Shown piece by piece: positions 31,728 through 38,358 of a DNA stretch of 38,358 nucleotides. The translations under genes and the position numbers were made by a program. The DNA is from an uncultured Candidatus Woesearchaeota archaeon (GTDB lineage Archaea > Nanobdellota > Nanobdellia > Woesearchaeales > B29-G15): positions 1-38,358 of the forward strand of contig CAIWSB010000066.1 in NCBI GenBank assembly GCA_903915225.1. The letters run 5' to 3'. A model generated the notes under the pieces. That model saw only the letters and a list, made by a program, of their open reading frames with translations. It searched no databases and was not told the origin of the DNA. How positions within the stretch are numbered: position 1 is the stretch's first letter; every line of letters starts with the position of its first letter.

Positions 31728-32696
31728 ATGCCTCAGCCTGATGAGATTGTCTCTTTTATTCGCTCCAAAGGCCCAGTGCTGCCTGTGGACATTGCCAAAT
31801 TCCTAAACACAAACATAATATTTGCGGGGGCGCACCTTTCTGAGCTCACTTCCCGCGGACTGGTCAAGGTATCAAGTGTAAAGGTGGGGGGCTCACCACT
31901 CTACTACCTACCCGGACAGGAGGCCAGGCTTCAAGAATACTCGGAGAGGCTCCATGAAAAGGAGCTGCGCGTTTATGAGATTTTGAGAAATGAACTGCTG
32001 CTGAAGGATTCTGAGCAAACCCCTCTTTCCAGGGTTGCGCTCAGGCAGATGAAGGATTTTGCAAAACCAGTTGAGGTAAAGATTGGCGAGGAGCAACAAC
32101 TTTTCTGGCGTTGGTACCTGCTGCCAATGGAAGAGGTGGAGGCAAAGATAAGGGAAAAATACCTGCCCAAGAAACCTGAACCTGTAAAAGAAATTCCCAA
32201 ACCGGTTGAAGCAATTAAGCAAGATATGCCTGAAGCTGCAAAGCCAAAGCTGATTGAACCAAAAAAACAGATGATGCCTGAACCCGTGGAATCCCCAAGG
32301 CAGTTGCCCCAAAAGCCAAGGCCTTTGCAGACGCAGTTGAAACCTGAGTCCGTTCCTGCAGAAGAGAAACCGCTTTCCAGCTCCCAATATCTTGGCCAAG
32401 CTGTCAAGTATTTTGAGCAAAACAGAATTGATGTGCTTCAGGAAGAGATTCTAAAGAAAGGCGTACACGCCTGGTATCTCCTCAAGGTCCCGAGTGCAAT
32501 TGGGACAATAATATACTATGCTGAGGCCAAGTCCAAGAAGAGGATAAATGAGGCTGACCTGAGTGAGGCTCTGGTGCGCGGGAGCAACAAGAAGCTGCCT
32601 GTGCTGTTCCTCACAAATGGCAAGCTTACCAAGAGCACGGAGGCAATGCTTGAAAACGAGTTTAAGGCAATTTCTTTGGTCCAGCTATCAAAATAG
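31728..32696 (+). CDS. winged-helix DNA-binding-like protein with nuclease-fold-like C-terminus
   Basis: 322 residues in three parts. Residues 1-65 form a winged-helix pattern (IVSFIRSKGPVLPVDIAKFL then LSELTSRGLVKVSSVKVGGSPLYYLPG). A charged helical part (70-160) is followed by a Pro/Lys/Glu linker (about 160-225). The C-terminal ~95 residues (SQYLGQAVKYFEQNRI onward) end in LPVLFLTNGKLTKSTEAML. The strand IIYYAEAKSKK has a Glu-x-Lys at about 266-268 that recalls the PD-(D/E)xK nuclease core, though the partner acidic residue is not evident. It could be a DNA-associated nuclease or a regulator that lost activity. Membrane segments are absent. Confidence 0.6.
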   Translation: MPQPDEIVSFIRSKGPVLPVDIAKFLNTNIIFAGAHLSELTSRGLVKVSSVKVGGSPLYYLPGQEARLQEYSERLHEKELRVYEILRNELLLKDSEQTPLSRVALRQMKDFAKPVEVKIGEEQQLFWRWYLLPMEEVEAKIREKYLPKKPEPVKEIPKPVEAIKQDMPEAAKPKLIEPKKQMMPEPVESPRQLPQKPRPLQTQLKPESVPAEEKPLSSSQYLGQAVKYFEQNRIDVLQEEILKKGVHAWYLLKVPSAIGTIIYYAEAKSKKRINEADLSEALVRGSNKKLPVLFLTNGKLTKSTEAMLENEFKAISLVQLSK

Positions 32697-32728
32697 CTTT
32701 GTCCTATTTGCTCTCCCTGCACAGTAAT

Positions 32729-32738
32729 GTTTATAAAG
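32729..32738 (+). promoter_or_regulatory. TATA box of tRNA-Ile gene
   Basis: GTTTATAAAG, 26-35 bases before the first base of the tRNA (32764), the usual archaeal spacing. Confidence 0.6.
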
Positions 32739-32763
32739 CCCTCAAATTTCATCTCAACATCTT

Positions 32764-32852
32764 GGGCCCGTAGCTTAGCCTGGTTGGAGCGCTCGACTGA
32801 TAGCTCTTGCCTAGAAATCGAGAGGTCCGGAGTTCGAATCTCCGCGGGCCCA
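32764..32852 (+). tRNA. tRNA-Ile(GAT) with probable 14-nt intron
   Basis: The acceptor stem pairs GGGCCCG with CGGGCCC, with discriminator A; CCA is not encoded. The T arm is CGGAG-TTCGAAT-CTCCG. The anticodon stem CTCGA pairs with TCGAG (32792-32796 and 32818-32822). The loop between them has 21 bases; removing 14 (32803-32816) gives the 7-base loop CTGATAA with anticodon GAT at 32799-32801. The intron would sit at the canonical site after base 37. A bulge-helix-bulge form pairs loop bases 97-99 with intron bases 812-814 (three pairs, one wobble), so the motif is relaxed. A T-run follows at 32854. Confidence 0.85.
32803..32816 (+). other. probable tRNA intron
   Basis: 14 bases between A37 and A38 of tRNA-Ile, which would be removed by the splicing endonuclease. 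The boundary is shifted by a base or two at most, because the A-run at its 3' end is ambiguous. Confidence 0.6.
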
Positions 32853-32880
32853 GTTTTTTACAGTACTTCTTGTGTATCTC

Positions 32881-32967
32881 CCGGATTACAACAAATTACC
32901 AGTTAAATTTTTTAACCTAGCTAAATTCTAAGACGAGATGTTGCATGTATATACCGCATTACAACAA
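32881..32967 (+). repeat. repeated 14-mer in the tRNA-lipoprotein intergenic region
   Basis: CCGGATTACAACAA at 32881-32894 and CCGCATTACAACAA at 32954-32967, 13 of 14 identical, start to start 73 bases. Both stand upstream of the candidate TATA at 32969-32978 in front of the lipoprotein gene, which fits a regulator site, but two copies may be chance. Confidence 0.3.
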
Positions 32968-33048
32968 GTTTTATATATGAGTTTTTTATTTTAGAATAGT
33001 AATTAGTATTTGCAACTGTATAATTAGTTTTAAAATGAGGTGGAGGGA

Positions 33049-34278
33049 ATGAACAAAAAAGGGTTAGTTATAGGATTGCTGTTAATTGGTATAATAGCAA
33101 TTGCGGGCTGTGCCCGAGATGCTGGGAAGGGGAATCAAACAGGGGTGTTTGTTTCTTATTATAATGACAGTGGAAACGCCACCAAGGAACCAACCAAAGT
33201 GGTAATCGAGCCGCCAAAAACAACTGTGGCGACAACTGTCAAGCCAGTAACGCCTCCAACGGGGGCAGTGACTGGACCAATATCGGAAGGGACTCCTGTC
33301 AAAAAGTACAAAGAAGGAGACCTTGTGGAGCTTCAAGTCAAGGCGACAGACCCTGACAGTGATAAGCTCACGATAACATATTCTGCGCCTTTGGATGCAA
33401 AAGGGGAATGGCAAACAAAGGATGGAGATGCTGGTCAATATAAGGTCATTATAACAGTATCAGATGGTAAGACTGAGACCACAAAGGAGGTTCTCCTTAT
33501 AATTGAGGCTCGCAATAAGCCTCCTGTAATCGATATTAAATCAGAGATTACAGTGAAAGAGGGGGAAACCGTTGTGCTGCAGCCTGTTGTTACAGACCCG
33601 GACAATGACCCGGTAACAGTAACCTACACTGGCTGGATGACATCGGCAACCTACCAGACAGCATATCAGGACGCTGGTTCCTACATTGTGACTATAATTG
33701 CCTCTGATGGCAAGAACTCTGTGGCTAAGGACGTGAAAATAAACGTGCTGAATGTCAACAGGCCACCTGTGATTGCTAAGATAGAGTCAATCACTGCCAC
33801 TGAAGGGGACCTTGTAAAGGTTACCGCAGAAATATCAGACCCTGACAAGGATGATTTGCAAGTGACCTATTCCAAGCCTTTCAACAATGAAGGGCAATGG
33901 CAGACCAAACAGGGGGATGCTGGCGTTTATGAGTCAAGCGTCCTCGTGTCTGATGGGTCAGCAGAGACAGTCCAGAAGTTCAAGGTGACCATTGTGCCGC
34001 TAAATAGGGCTCCTGTAATACAGAGAATAAATGAGATATCTGTGAACGAGGGGGATACTGTAAGGCTTGAGCCTTCAATCTTGGACCCTGATGGGGACAC
34101 CTTCACTGTGTCATACGCTGGCTGGATGACATCACCGGTCTACCAGACCAACTACAACGACCAGGGCACGCACACAGTCACAATAACAGCCACAGACTCA
34201 AAGGGAGCCTCATCATCAATTGATGTGAAGATAGATGTCATTGATGTCAACAGGCCACCCGTGGTTGAAATAGAATAA
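33049..34278 (+). CDS. surface lipoprotein with four Ig/cadherin-like domains
   Basis: 409 residues from ATG 33049, preceded by AGGTGGAGGG (GTG 33040 lies inside this ribosome site). The signal MNKKGLVIGLLLIGIIAIAGC ends in the lipobox IAGC with Cys21, so the protein is lipid-anchored outside. After a Thr/Pro/Lys linker come four ~82-residue domains, each opening with PPV or APV and an EGD/EGE turn, then DPDxD (calcium-type or turn motif). Domains 1 and 3 share (K/E)GxWQTKxGDAG; domains 2 and 4 share GWMTS-x2-YQT, so a two-domain unit was duplicated. The last ends VNRPPVVEIE. Such repeats act as stalks or adhesins. A terminator follows the stop. Confidence 0.88.
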   Translation: MNKKGLVIGLLLIGIIAIAGCARDAGKGNQTGVFVSYYNDSGNATKEPTKVVIEPPKTTVATTVKPVTPPTGAVTGPISEGTPVKKYKEGDLVELQVKATDPDSDKLTITYSAPLDAKGEWQTKDGDAGQYKVIITVSDGKTETTKEVLLIIEARNKPPVIDIKSEITVKEGETVVLQPVVTDPDNDPVTVTYTGWMTSATYQTAYQDAGSYIVTIIASDGKNSVAKDVKINVLNVNRPPVIAKIESITATEGDLVKVTAEISDPDKDDLQVTYSKPFNNEGQWQTKQGDAGVYESSVLVSDGSAETVQKFKVTIVPLNRAPVIQRINEISVNEGDTVRLEPSILDPDGDTFTVSYAGWMTSPVYQTNYNDQGTHTVTITATDSKGASSSIDVKIDVIDVNRPPVVEIE

Positions 34279-34287
34279 ACAATTTTA

Positions 34288-34318
34288 GGGGGCTTTGCCC
34301 CCAACTTTTCCTTTTTTT
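34288..34318 (+). terminator. hairpin and T-tract terminator after lipoprotein gene
   Basis: GGGGGC (34288-34293), loop TTT, GCCCCC (34297-34302), then a T-rich run to 34318. The hairpin is 9 bases after the stop codon at 34278. It separates this gene from smc. Confidence 0.7.
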
Positions 34319-34339
34319 CTCTCGACGTTCACCAAAACC

Positions 34340-34348
34340 TATATATAA
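34340..34348 (+). promoter_or_regulatory. TATA box of smc
   Basis: TATATATAA, 39-47 bases before ATG 34387, leaving a leader of about 10-15 bases. Confidence 0.5.
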
Positions 34349-34386
34349 TGCCTAATTTTTCCCTACACTGAAAAAAGGGCTGTGGA

Positions 34387-37300
34387 ATGACTAAGATAAA
34401 CAAAATCGTTATGCAGGGTTTTAAGTCATTTGGCAAGCACACAGAAATCCCTTTTGGGAGCAAATTCAACGTCGTGCTCGGCCCAAATGGTTCTGGGAAA
34501 TCAAATGTGACAGATGCCATCTGCTTCGTCCTGGGCAAGCTCAGTGCCAAGGGTCTGCGTGCTGAAAGACAAGCAAACCTCATATACAATGGGGGTAAGA
34601 ACAATCCACCTGCAAAAAACGCGGTGGTTTCAATATTCTTTGACAATAGCGATAAGGTCTTCCCATATCCTGAAAAGGAGGTTATTGTCAGCAGAAAGGT
34701 GCTCCAGAACGGCAACTCACTTTACCGCATAAACAATAAATCGTGCTCCAGAAAGGATGTCATAGATCTTATCTCGCTGGCCAGGATTGACCCCAATGGC
34801 TACAACATTATTCTGCAGGGGGATATTGACAAGTTCACGGAGATGTCCTCTGAAAAGCGGCGTGAGGTTGTTGAGGAGATTTCTGAAATTTCCCTCTACG
34901 AAGATAAGAAGCACGAGGCCCTGCTGGAACTGGCAAGGGTGGATGACAAGCTCAAGGAAGCTAAGATAGTGCTCACTGAGCGTAAGACCTACCTGGATGA
35001 GCTCAAGACCGAGCATGACCAGGCTGTAAAGTATAGGGAAATGAGGGACAAGATTGGCCAAAATAAAGCCACGTATGTCCATCTCCAGATAATAAACAAA
35101 AAAAAGAATCTTGAGGAGCTTGAGAAGAAGGCTGACAAGCTCAAGAGCGAGATGGATGCCACGCAGGCAAAAATCAAGCAGCTTGAAGATGAGATAGGCA
35201 AGGCTCAAGGGGGGATTGACAAGGTTAATGCCGAGATTGAGCAGAAAGGTGAGAAGGGCCAGGTTGATTTGCAGAAAGAGATGGATGTTGTGCGTGCTGA
35301 GACTGCCACAAACACAGCCAGAGTTGAGGCGTGCAAACAAGAGATAAATAACATCAAGCAGCGCAAGGAACAGCTCACAAGACAGCACGTTGAATTGAAC
35401 GAGAAGCTTGAGGCGTTAACTAGGGAGGCGGAGGCGCTCAAGCAGGACAAGGTTAAACTTGCTGAAGAGCAGGCTGAGCTGCAGAAAAAACTTGATGCAC
35501 TCAAGAAGAAGTACAAGATGGAGGACACCTCCAAACTAGAGGGGGAGATTGAATCCCTTGATAGAGAGGCTGAGCAGTTGACAGCTGCCATGTTGGAGCA
35601 AAGGGAGAAGCAGCAGACCTTTATGCTAGACAAGGACAGGTATGAAATCCAGCTGGCCAATATTGCCCAAAGGATTGAGAAGATTGCTGAGATTGAGAAG
35701 GGGAATAAGGAAGAGCTGGGCAAGCTCAAGGATTCTAAGAATAGGTTTAAGCAGGTTACTGTTGAGCTTAACAAGCTTATCACTGAAGACTCGGGTATGG
35801 CTGCTAGGCTTGCCTCGCTCAGGGAGCACCTGATGGCTGCGCGTGAGGAGCTAGCCAAGATTAATGAGCGCAAGAGCTCCCTTAATGAAAAGATAGCGGG
35901 GAATATTGCGGTCAAACGTGTTCTAGAGCTCAGGGGAAAAATGCCAATATTTGGTACTGTTTCGAGCCTTGGGAGTGTACAGAGCAAGTACGCCCTGGCG
36001 CTGGATGTGGCTGCAGGCTCCAGGTTAAGGGATGTTGTAGTGGAAGATGACGCTACTGCCACAAAATGCATCAAGTTCCTAAAGGAGGAAAGGCTAGGTA
36101 TTGCGACTTTCCTGCCATTAAACAAGCTCCGCGCAAATGTTCAAGACCCGGAAATCAGGAAGATGGCCAAGGCCACGGGAGTGCACGGGTTTGCAATCGA
36201 CCTAATCAAGTATGATCCAAAATTTGAGAAGGTTTTCCGCTACGTCTTCCGTGACACGCTGGTGGTTGACAACATAGATGTTGCCCGCAGGCTTGGGATT
36301 GGCTCAGCCAGGATGGTTACAATTGACGGTGACATTGTTGAGCTCAGCGGGGCAATGATTGGCGGCTACAGGCACGTCAAGAAGGAATCGCTGGGATTCC
36401 AGGAGGATGAGGTGAGCAAATACCTCTCTGACAGCGAGGCTCGCGTTGATGAGCTCCAATCGCAGATATCAAAACTGGAGAATGTGAAGGCTGCGAGTGA
36501 GGAGCGAATTGCCAGCCTGAAGCGGGAGAAGGCTAACCTTGAGGGGGAAATAATCAAGGCTGAGAAGAGCCTCCATCTGGAGTCTGAGGATTTGAGTGCA
36601 TCTGCCAAGGAGAGGGAAATTCTGCAGGCGAACCTTCGGGCTGCGCAAAATGGATTGAAAGAGGTTGGCAAGGTAATCGGCGAATTGACAGGTGCCATTA
36701 CATCAAAGAAAATGGCTAAGGAAAAGCTAAGGGCTCAATTGACTGCGCTGCGCTCACCGAATGTTTTGGGTGAGCTTAATACATATGAAGAGAGGCTCCG
36801 CAAGATTCAGGGGGAGATGGTGGCAATTGATGGCCACATAAAGAACAACAAGCTGCAATCCGATGAGGTTTTCGGAAAAGAGCTCGGGCGTGTTGCACAG
36901 GTGCTAAAGCAGCTGGACAAGGAGGCGGGGCAGTTCACAGATGAACTCGCTGAGAAAAGTAAGAAGAACAAAACCCTAACAGATGAGCTGGCTGCCATGG
37001 AAAAGCGTGCAGAGGCTTTCTACTCAAAGTACAAGGAGCTTTTCAAGACAAGGAACGGGCTGGCTGAGCGTGTTCGTGAGCTGGATGTTGAAAAGGCAGG
37101 GCTGATTGAGCGTGTGCGCCAGAATGAACTGACAATGAATTCATTTTCACTGGATAAGGCAACTGCGAAGGCTCAGCTGGCTGGGCTTGAGGAGGAATTC
37201 AGCCAGTACAAGGATATGGAACTGCTACCTGTAAAATCCATGACTGAAGTTAAGAAAGAGATTGACAAGTTCGAGGCGCTGATGGCCACTTTCGGGGCAG

Positions 37301-37881
37301 TCAACCTCAAGTCGTTGGAAATTTACGACCAGGTGGAGCATGAGTATAATAGGCTTTTGGAGAAGCGTGAGAAGCTCCTCAAGGAAAAGGAGGATGTTGA
37401 GAAGATGATGGCTGAGATTGAGGCCAAGAAGAAGGATTTGTTCATGCAGAGCTTCAACAAGCTCAACCAGAATTTCAGGGATTTCTTTGGGAAGCTCTCG
37501 ACAAAGGGCGATGCGTACCTCATCCTGGAGAATGAGGAGAACCCGTTTGCAGGCGGGGTTGAGATTAAGGTCAGGATTTCAGGGAACAAGTTCCTTGACC
37601 TACGAGGGCTATCTGGCGGTGAGAAGGCGTTGACTGCGCTGGCGCTGATATTTGCAATCCAGGAGTTTGAGCCTGCGACTTTCTACATTATGGATGAAGT
37701 TGATGCTGCGCTGGACAAGCAGAACTCTGAGAAGCTGGCCAAGCTGATTGCCAACTATTCGCAGAAGGCCCAGTACATTGTGGTTTCACACAACGACTAC
37801 ATAATCCAGGAAGGGGACACGCTGTTTGGAGTTAGCATGGCTGAGAACGGCATCAGCAAGCTGGTTTCGCTGCGAGTTTAG
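34387..37881 (+). CDS. smc: chromosome segregation ATPase SMC
   Basis: 1164 residues. It condenses and holds chromosomes as a dimer with kleisin partners. Walker A is GPNGSGKS at 32-39, the Q-loop is ILQGDIDKF, and coiled coils fill about 170-515 and 670-1000. A hinge domain (about 518-668) has GSVQSKYALALDVAAGSR and the Gly-rich VELSGAMIGG. The C-terminal head has the signature LSGGEKALTALAL (about 1074) and Walker B FYIMDEVDAALDKQN (about 1099). All ATPase residues are present. No scpA or scpB gene follows: the next gene is convergent. The protein is of normal length for archaeal SMC. Confidence 0.96.
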   Translation: MTKINKIVMQGFKSFGKHTEIPFGSKFNVVLGPNGSGKSNVTDAICFVLGKLSAKGLRAERQANLIYNGGKNNPPAKNAVVSIFFDNSDKVFPYPEKEVIVSRKVLQNGNSLYRINNKSCSRKDVIDLISLARIDPNGYNIILQGDIDKFTEMSSEKRREVVEEISEISLYEDKKHEALLELARVDDKLKEAKIVLTERKTYLDELKTEHDQAVKYREMRDKIGQNKATYVHLQIINKKKNLEELEKKADKLKSEMDATQAKIKQLEDEIGKAQGGIDKVNAEIEQKGEKGQVDLQKEMDVVRAETATNTARVEACKQEINNIKQRKEQLTRQHVELNEKLEALTREAEALKQDKVKLAEEQAELQKKLDALKKKYKMEDTSKLEGEIESLDREAEQLTAAMLEQREKQQTFMLDKDRYEIQLANIAQRIEKIAEIEKGNKEELGKLKDSKNRFKQVTVELNKLITEDSGMAARLASLREHLMAAREELAKINERKSSLNEKIAGNIAVKRVLELRGKMPIFGTVSSLGSVQSKYALALDVAAGSRLRDVVVEDDATATKCIKFLKEERLGIATFLPLNKLRANVQDPEIRKMAKATGVHGFAIDLIKYDPKFEKVFRYVFRDTLVVDNIDVARRLGIGSARMVTIDGDIVELSGAMIGGYRHVKKESLGFQEDEVSKYLSDSEARVDELQSQISKLENVKAASEERIASLKREKANLEGEIIKAEKSLHLESEDLSASAKEREILQANLRAAQNGLKEVGKVIGELTGAITSKKMAKEKLRAQLTALRSPNVLGELNTYEERLRKIQGEMVAIDGHIKNNKLQSDEVFGKELGRVAQVLKQLDKEAGQFTDELAEKSKKNKTLTDELAAMEKRAEAFYSKYKELFKTRNGLAERVRELDVEKAGLIERVRQNELTMNSFSLDKATAKAQLAGLEEEFSQYKDMELLPVKSMTEVKKEIDKFEALMATFGAVNLKSLEIYDQVEHEYNRLLEKREKLLKEKEDVEKMMAEIEAKKKDLFMQSFNKLNQNFRDFFGKLSTKGDAYLILENEENPFAGGVEIKVRISGNKFLDLRGLSGGEKALTALALIFAIQEFEPATFYIMDEVDAALDKQNSEKLAKLIANYSQKAQYIVVSHNDYIIQEGDTLFGVSMAENGISKLVSLRV

Positions 37882-38002
37882 GCCTGCTGTTTCTTGATAC
37901 TCTCTTTAACGCGAGCTGCTTCATCAGTTAGATTAGGTTATGCATTTGGGAAAACCCCGTTTTAAAACAAAAAGGATTTCAAGACGACAAAATTAAATTT
38001 GG

Positions 38003-38039
38003 GGTACTTTTGGGTACCGCTAAGGTACCTAGAAGTACC
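38003..38039. repeat. 37-bp imperfect palindrome
   Basis: Outer arms GGTACTT (38003-38009) and AAGTACC (38033-38039), inner arms GGTACC (38013-38018) and GGTACC (38024-38029), with 3-base internal loops TTG/TAG and loop GCTAA. It sits in the 198-bp gap between the convergent ends of smc and the partial gene, with no long T-run after it. Confidence 0.7.
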
Positions 38040-38079
38040 AATGGAGATTACTTTGCATTTCCCAATTGGAGAAACCAAG

Positions 38080-38358
38080 TTATTTAGCAGGGATGTGGCG
38101 CTTACCCCGCATTGCGCTGTGGGGGTTGTTGACATCCCTGGCACTTGAATTAAATACAGGCATCTTACCAAAATAATAAAAGAAGGATGCTCGGGCTATG
38201 TCTTCTTCCCCCCTTAAGTGCGCCCTAAGGTATTTTGGATTTAAAACATATACCCTAACTTTTTCCTTTCCTTGTCTTGCCAGCATCAACATGTTCTCAC
38301 TAAAATCCTTGCCTGTGCCAAAGACAATCTCGGCAAATGCCCTCTGCGAAGGGTTTAA
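38080..38358 (-). CDS. uncharacterised protein, C-terminal part
   Basis: The minus-strand frame is open to the edge, so at least 92 residues are visible and the start is outside the window. The C-terminus includes AFAEIVFGTGKDFSENML, a strand (KVRVYVLNPKYLRAHLR), and a basic end (RGKRHIPAK). No membrane span or catalytic motif is clear, and I do not recognise the family. A methionine at 38292 is internal. It converges on smc with a palindrome between them. Confidence 0.6.
   Translation of the reverse strand, partial: LNPSQRAFAEIVFGTGKDFSENMLMLARQGKEKVRVYVLNPKYLRAHLRGEEDIARASFFYYFGKMPVFNSSARDVNNPHSAMRGKRHIPAK

Noticed and set aside
37962-38171. 69-residue minus-strand frame after smc
   Set aside because: It overlaps the palindrome and the end of the better-supported partial gene, and lacks a promoter.
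1-38358. CRISPR array
   Set aside because: No regularly spaced direct repeats were seen in any gap; repeats found are single pairs.

Overview
The window is chromosomal DNA of an archaeon. Three things point to this. Most transcription units begin with an AT-rich TATA box about 22-32 bases before the start codon, which implies leaderless mRNAs, and downstream genes overlap by ATGA or carry Shine-Dalgarno motifs. There are archaeal information genes: FEN-1 with a PCNA-binding tail, Trm5-type tRNA methyltransferase, Sua5, SMC and an intron-bearing tRNA-Ile. There are also class III signal-peptide pilins with a GxGD prepilin peptidase and a form III RuBisCO. The overall content (many surface proteins, form III RuBisCO, several divergent radical SAM enzymes) resembles uncultivated DPANN-type lineages, but this placement is inference.

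Layout. 1-6049: tail of a TylF-like methyltransferase, a DUF2330-like membrane protein, then leftward acylphosphatase/sua5 and form III RuBisCO, and a mucin-like Thr-rich surface protein. 6121-10433: a two-gene operon of long coiled-coil proteins. 10362-12373: leftward fen1-trm5 pair. 12503-16855: small unknown protein, acyl-CoA synthetase-like enzyme, a structured repeat element, glycosyltransferase and a small membrane-anchored protein.

16847-23440 is a continuous leftward block and the most interesting part. Four pilin-like genes and a prepilin peptidase are followed by what looks like an archaeal relative of the His-Xaa-Ser (Hxs) peptide-modification system: two HxsD-like small proteins, an HxsB-like radical SAM/SPASM enzyme, a 110-residue candidate precursor with a glycine-rich hydrophobic segment and a Ser/Thr/Tyr tail, and a second radical SAM/SPASM enzyme.

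23547-25980: endonuclease III, then a B12-type radical SAM gene bracketed by a 123-bp direct repeat whose second copy is a broken 3' end of the endonuclease III gene. 25981-32696: aminotransferase, single-span protein, GT-C-like membrane protein, a possible 34-residue small gene, a methylthiotransferase-like radical SAM enzyme and a winged-helix protein. 32764-34278: tRNA-Ile(GAT) with a probable 14-nt intron and a lipoprotein made of four Ig/cadherin-like domains. 34387-38358: SMC, a palindrome, and the 3' part of a leftward gene running off the window.

Two related elements with imperfect inverted ends (near 4406 and 15008) and the nth-fragment duplication are the only signs of mobile or rearranging DNA. 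No transposase, integrase or CRISPR array was seen.
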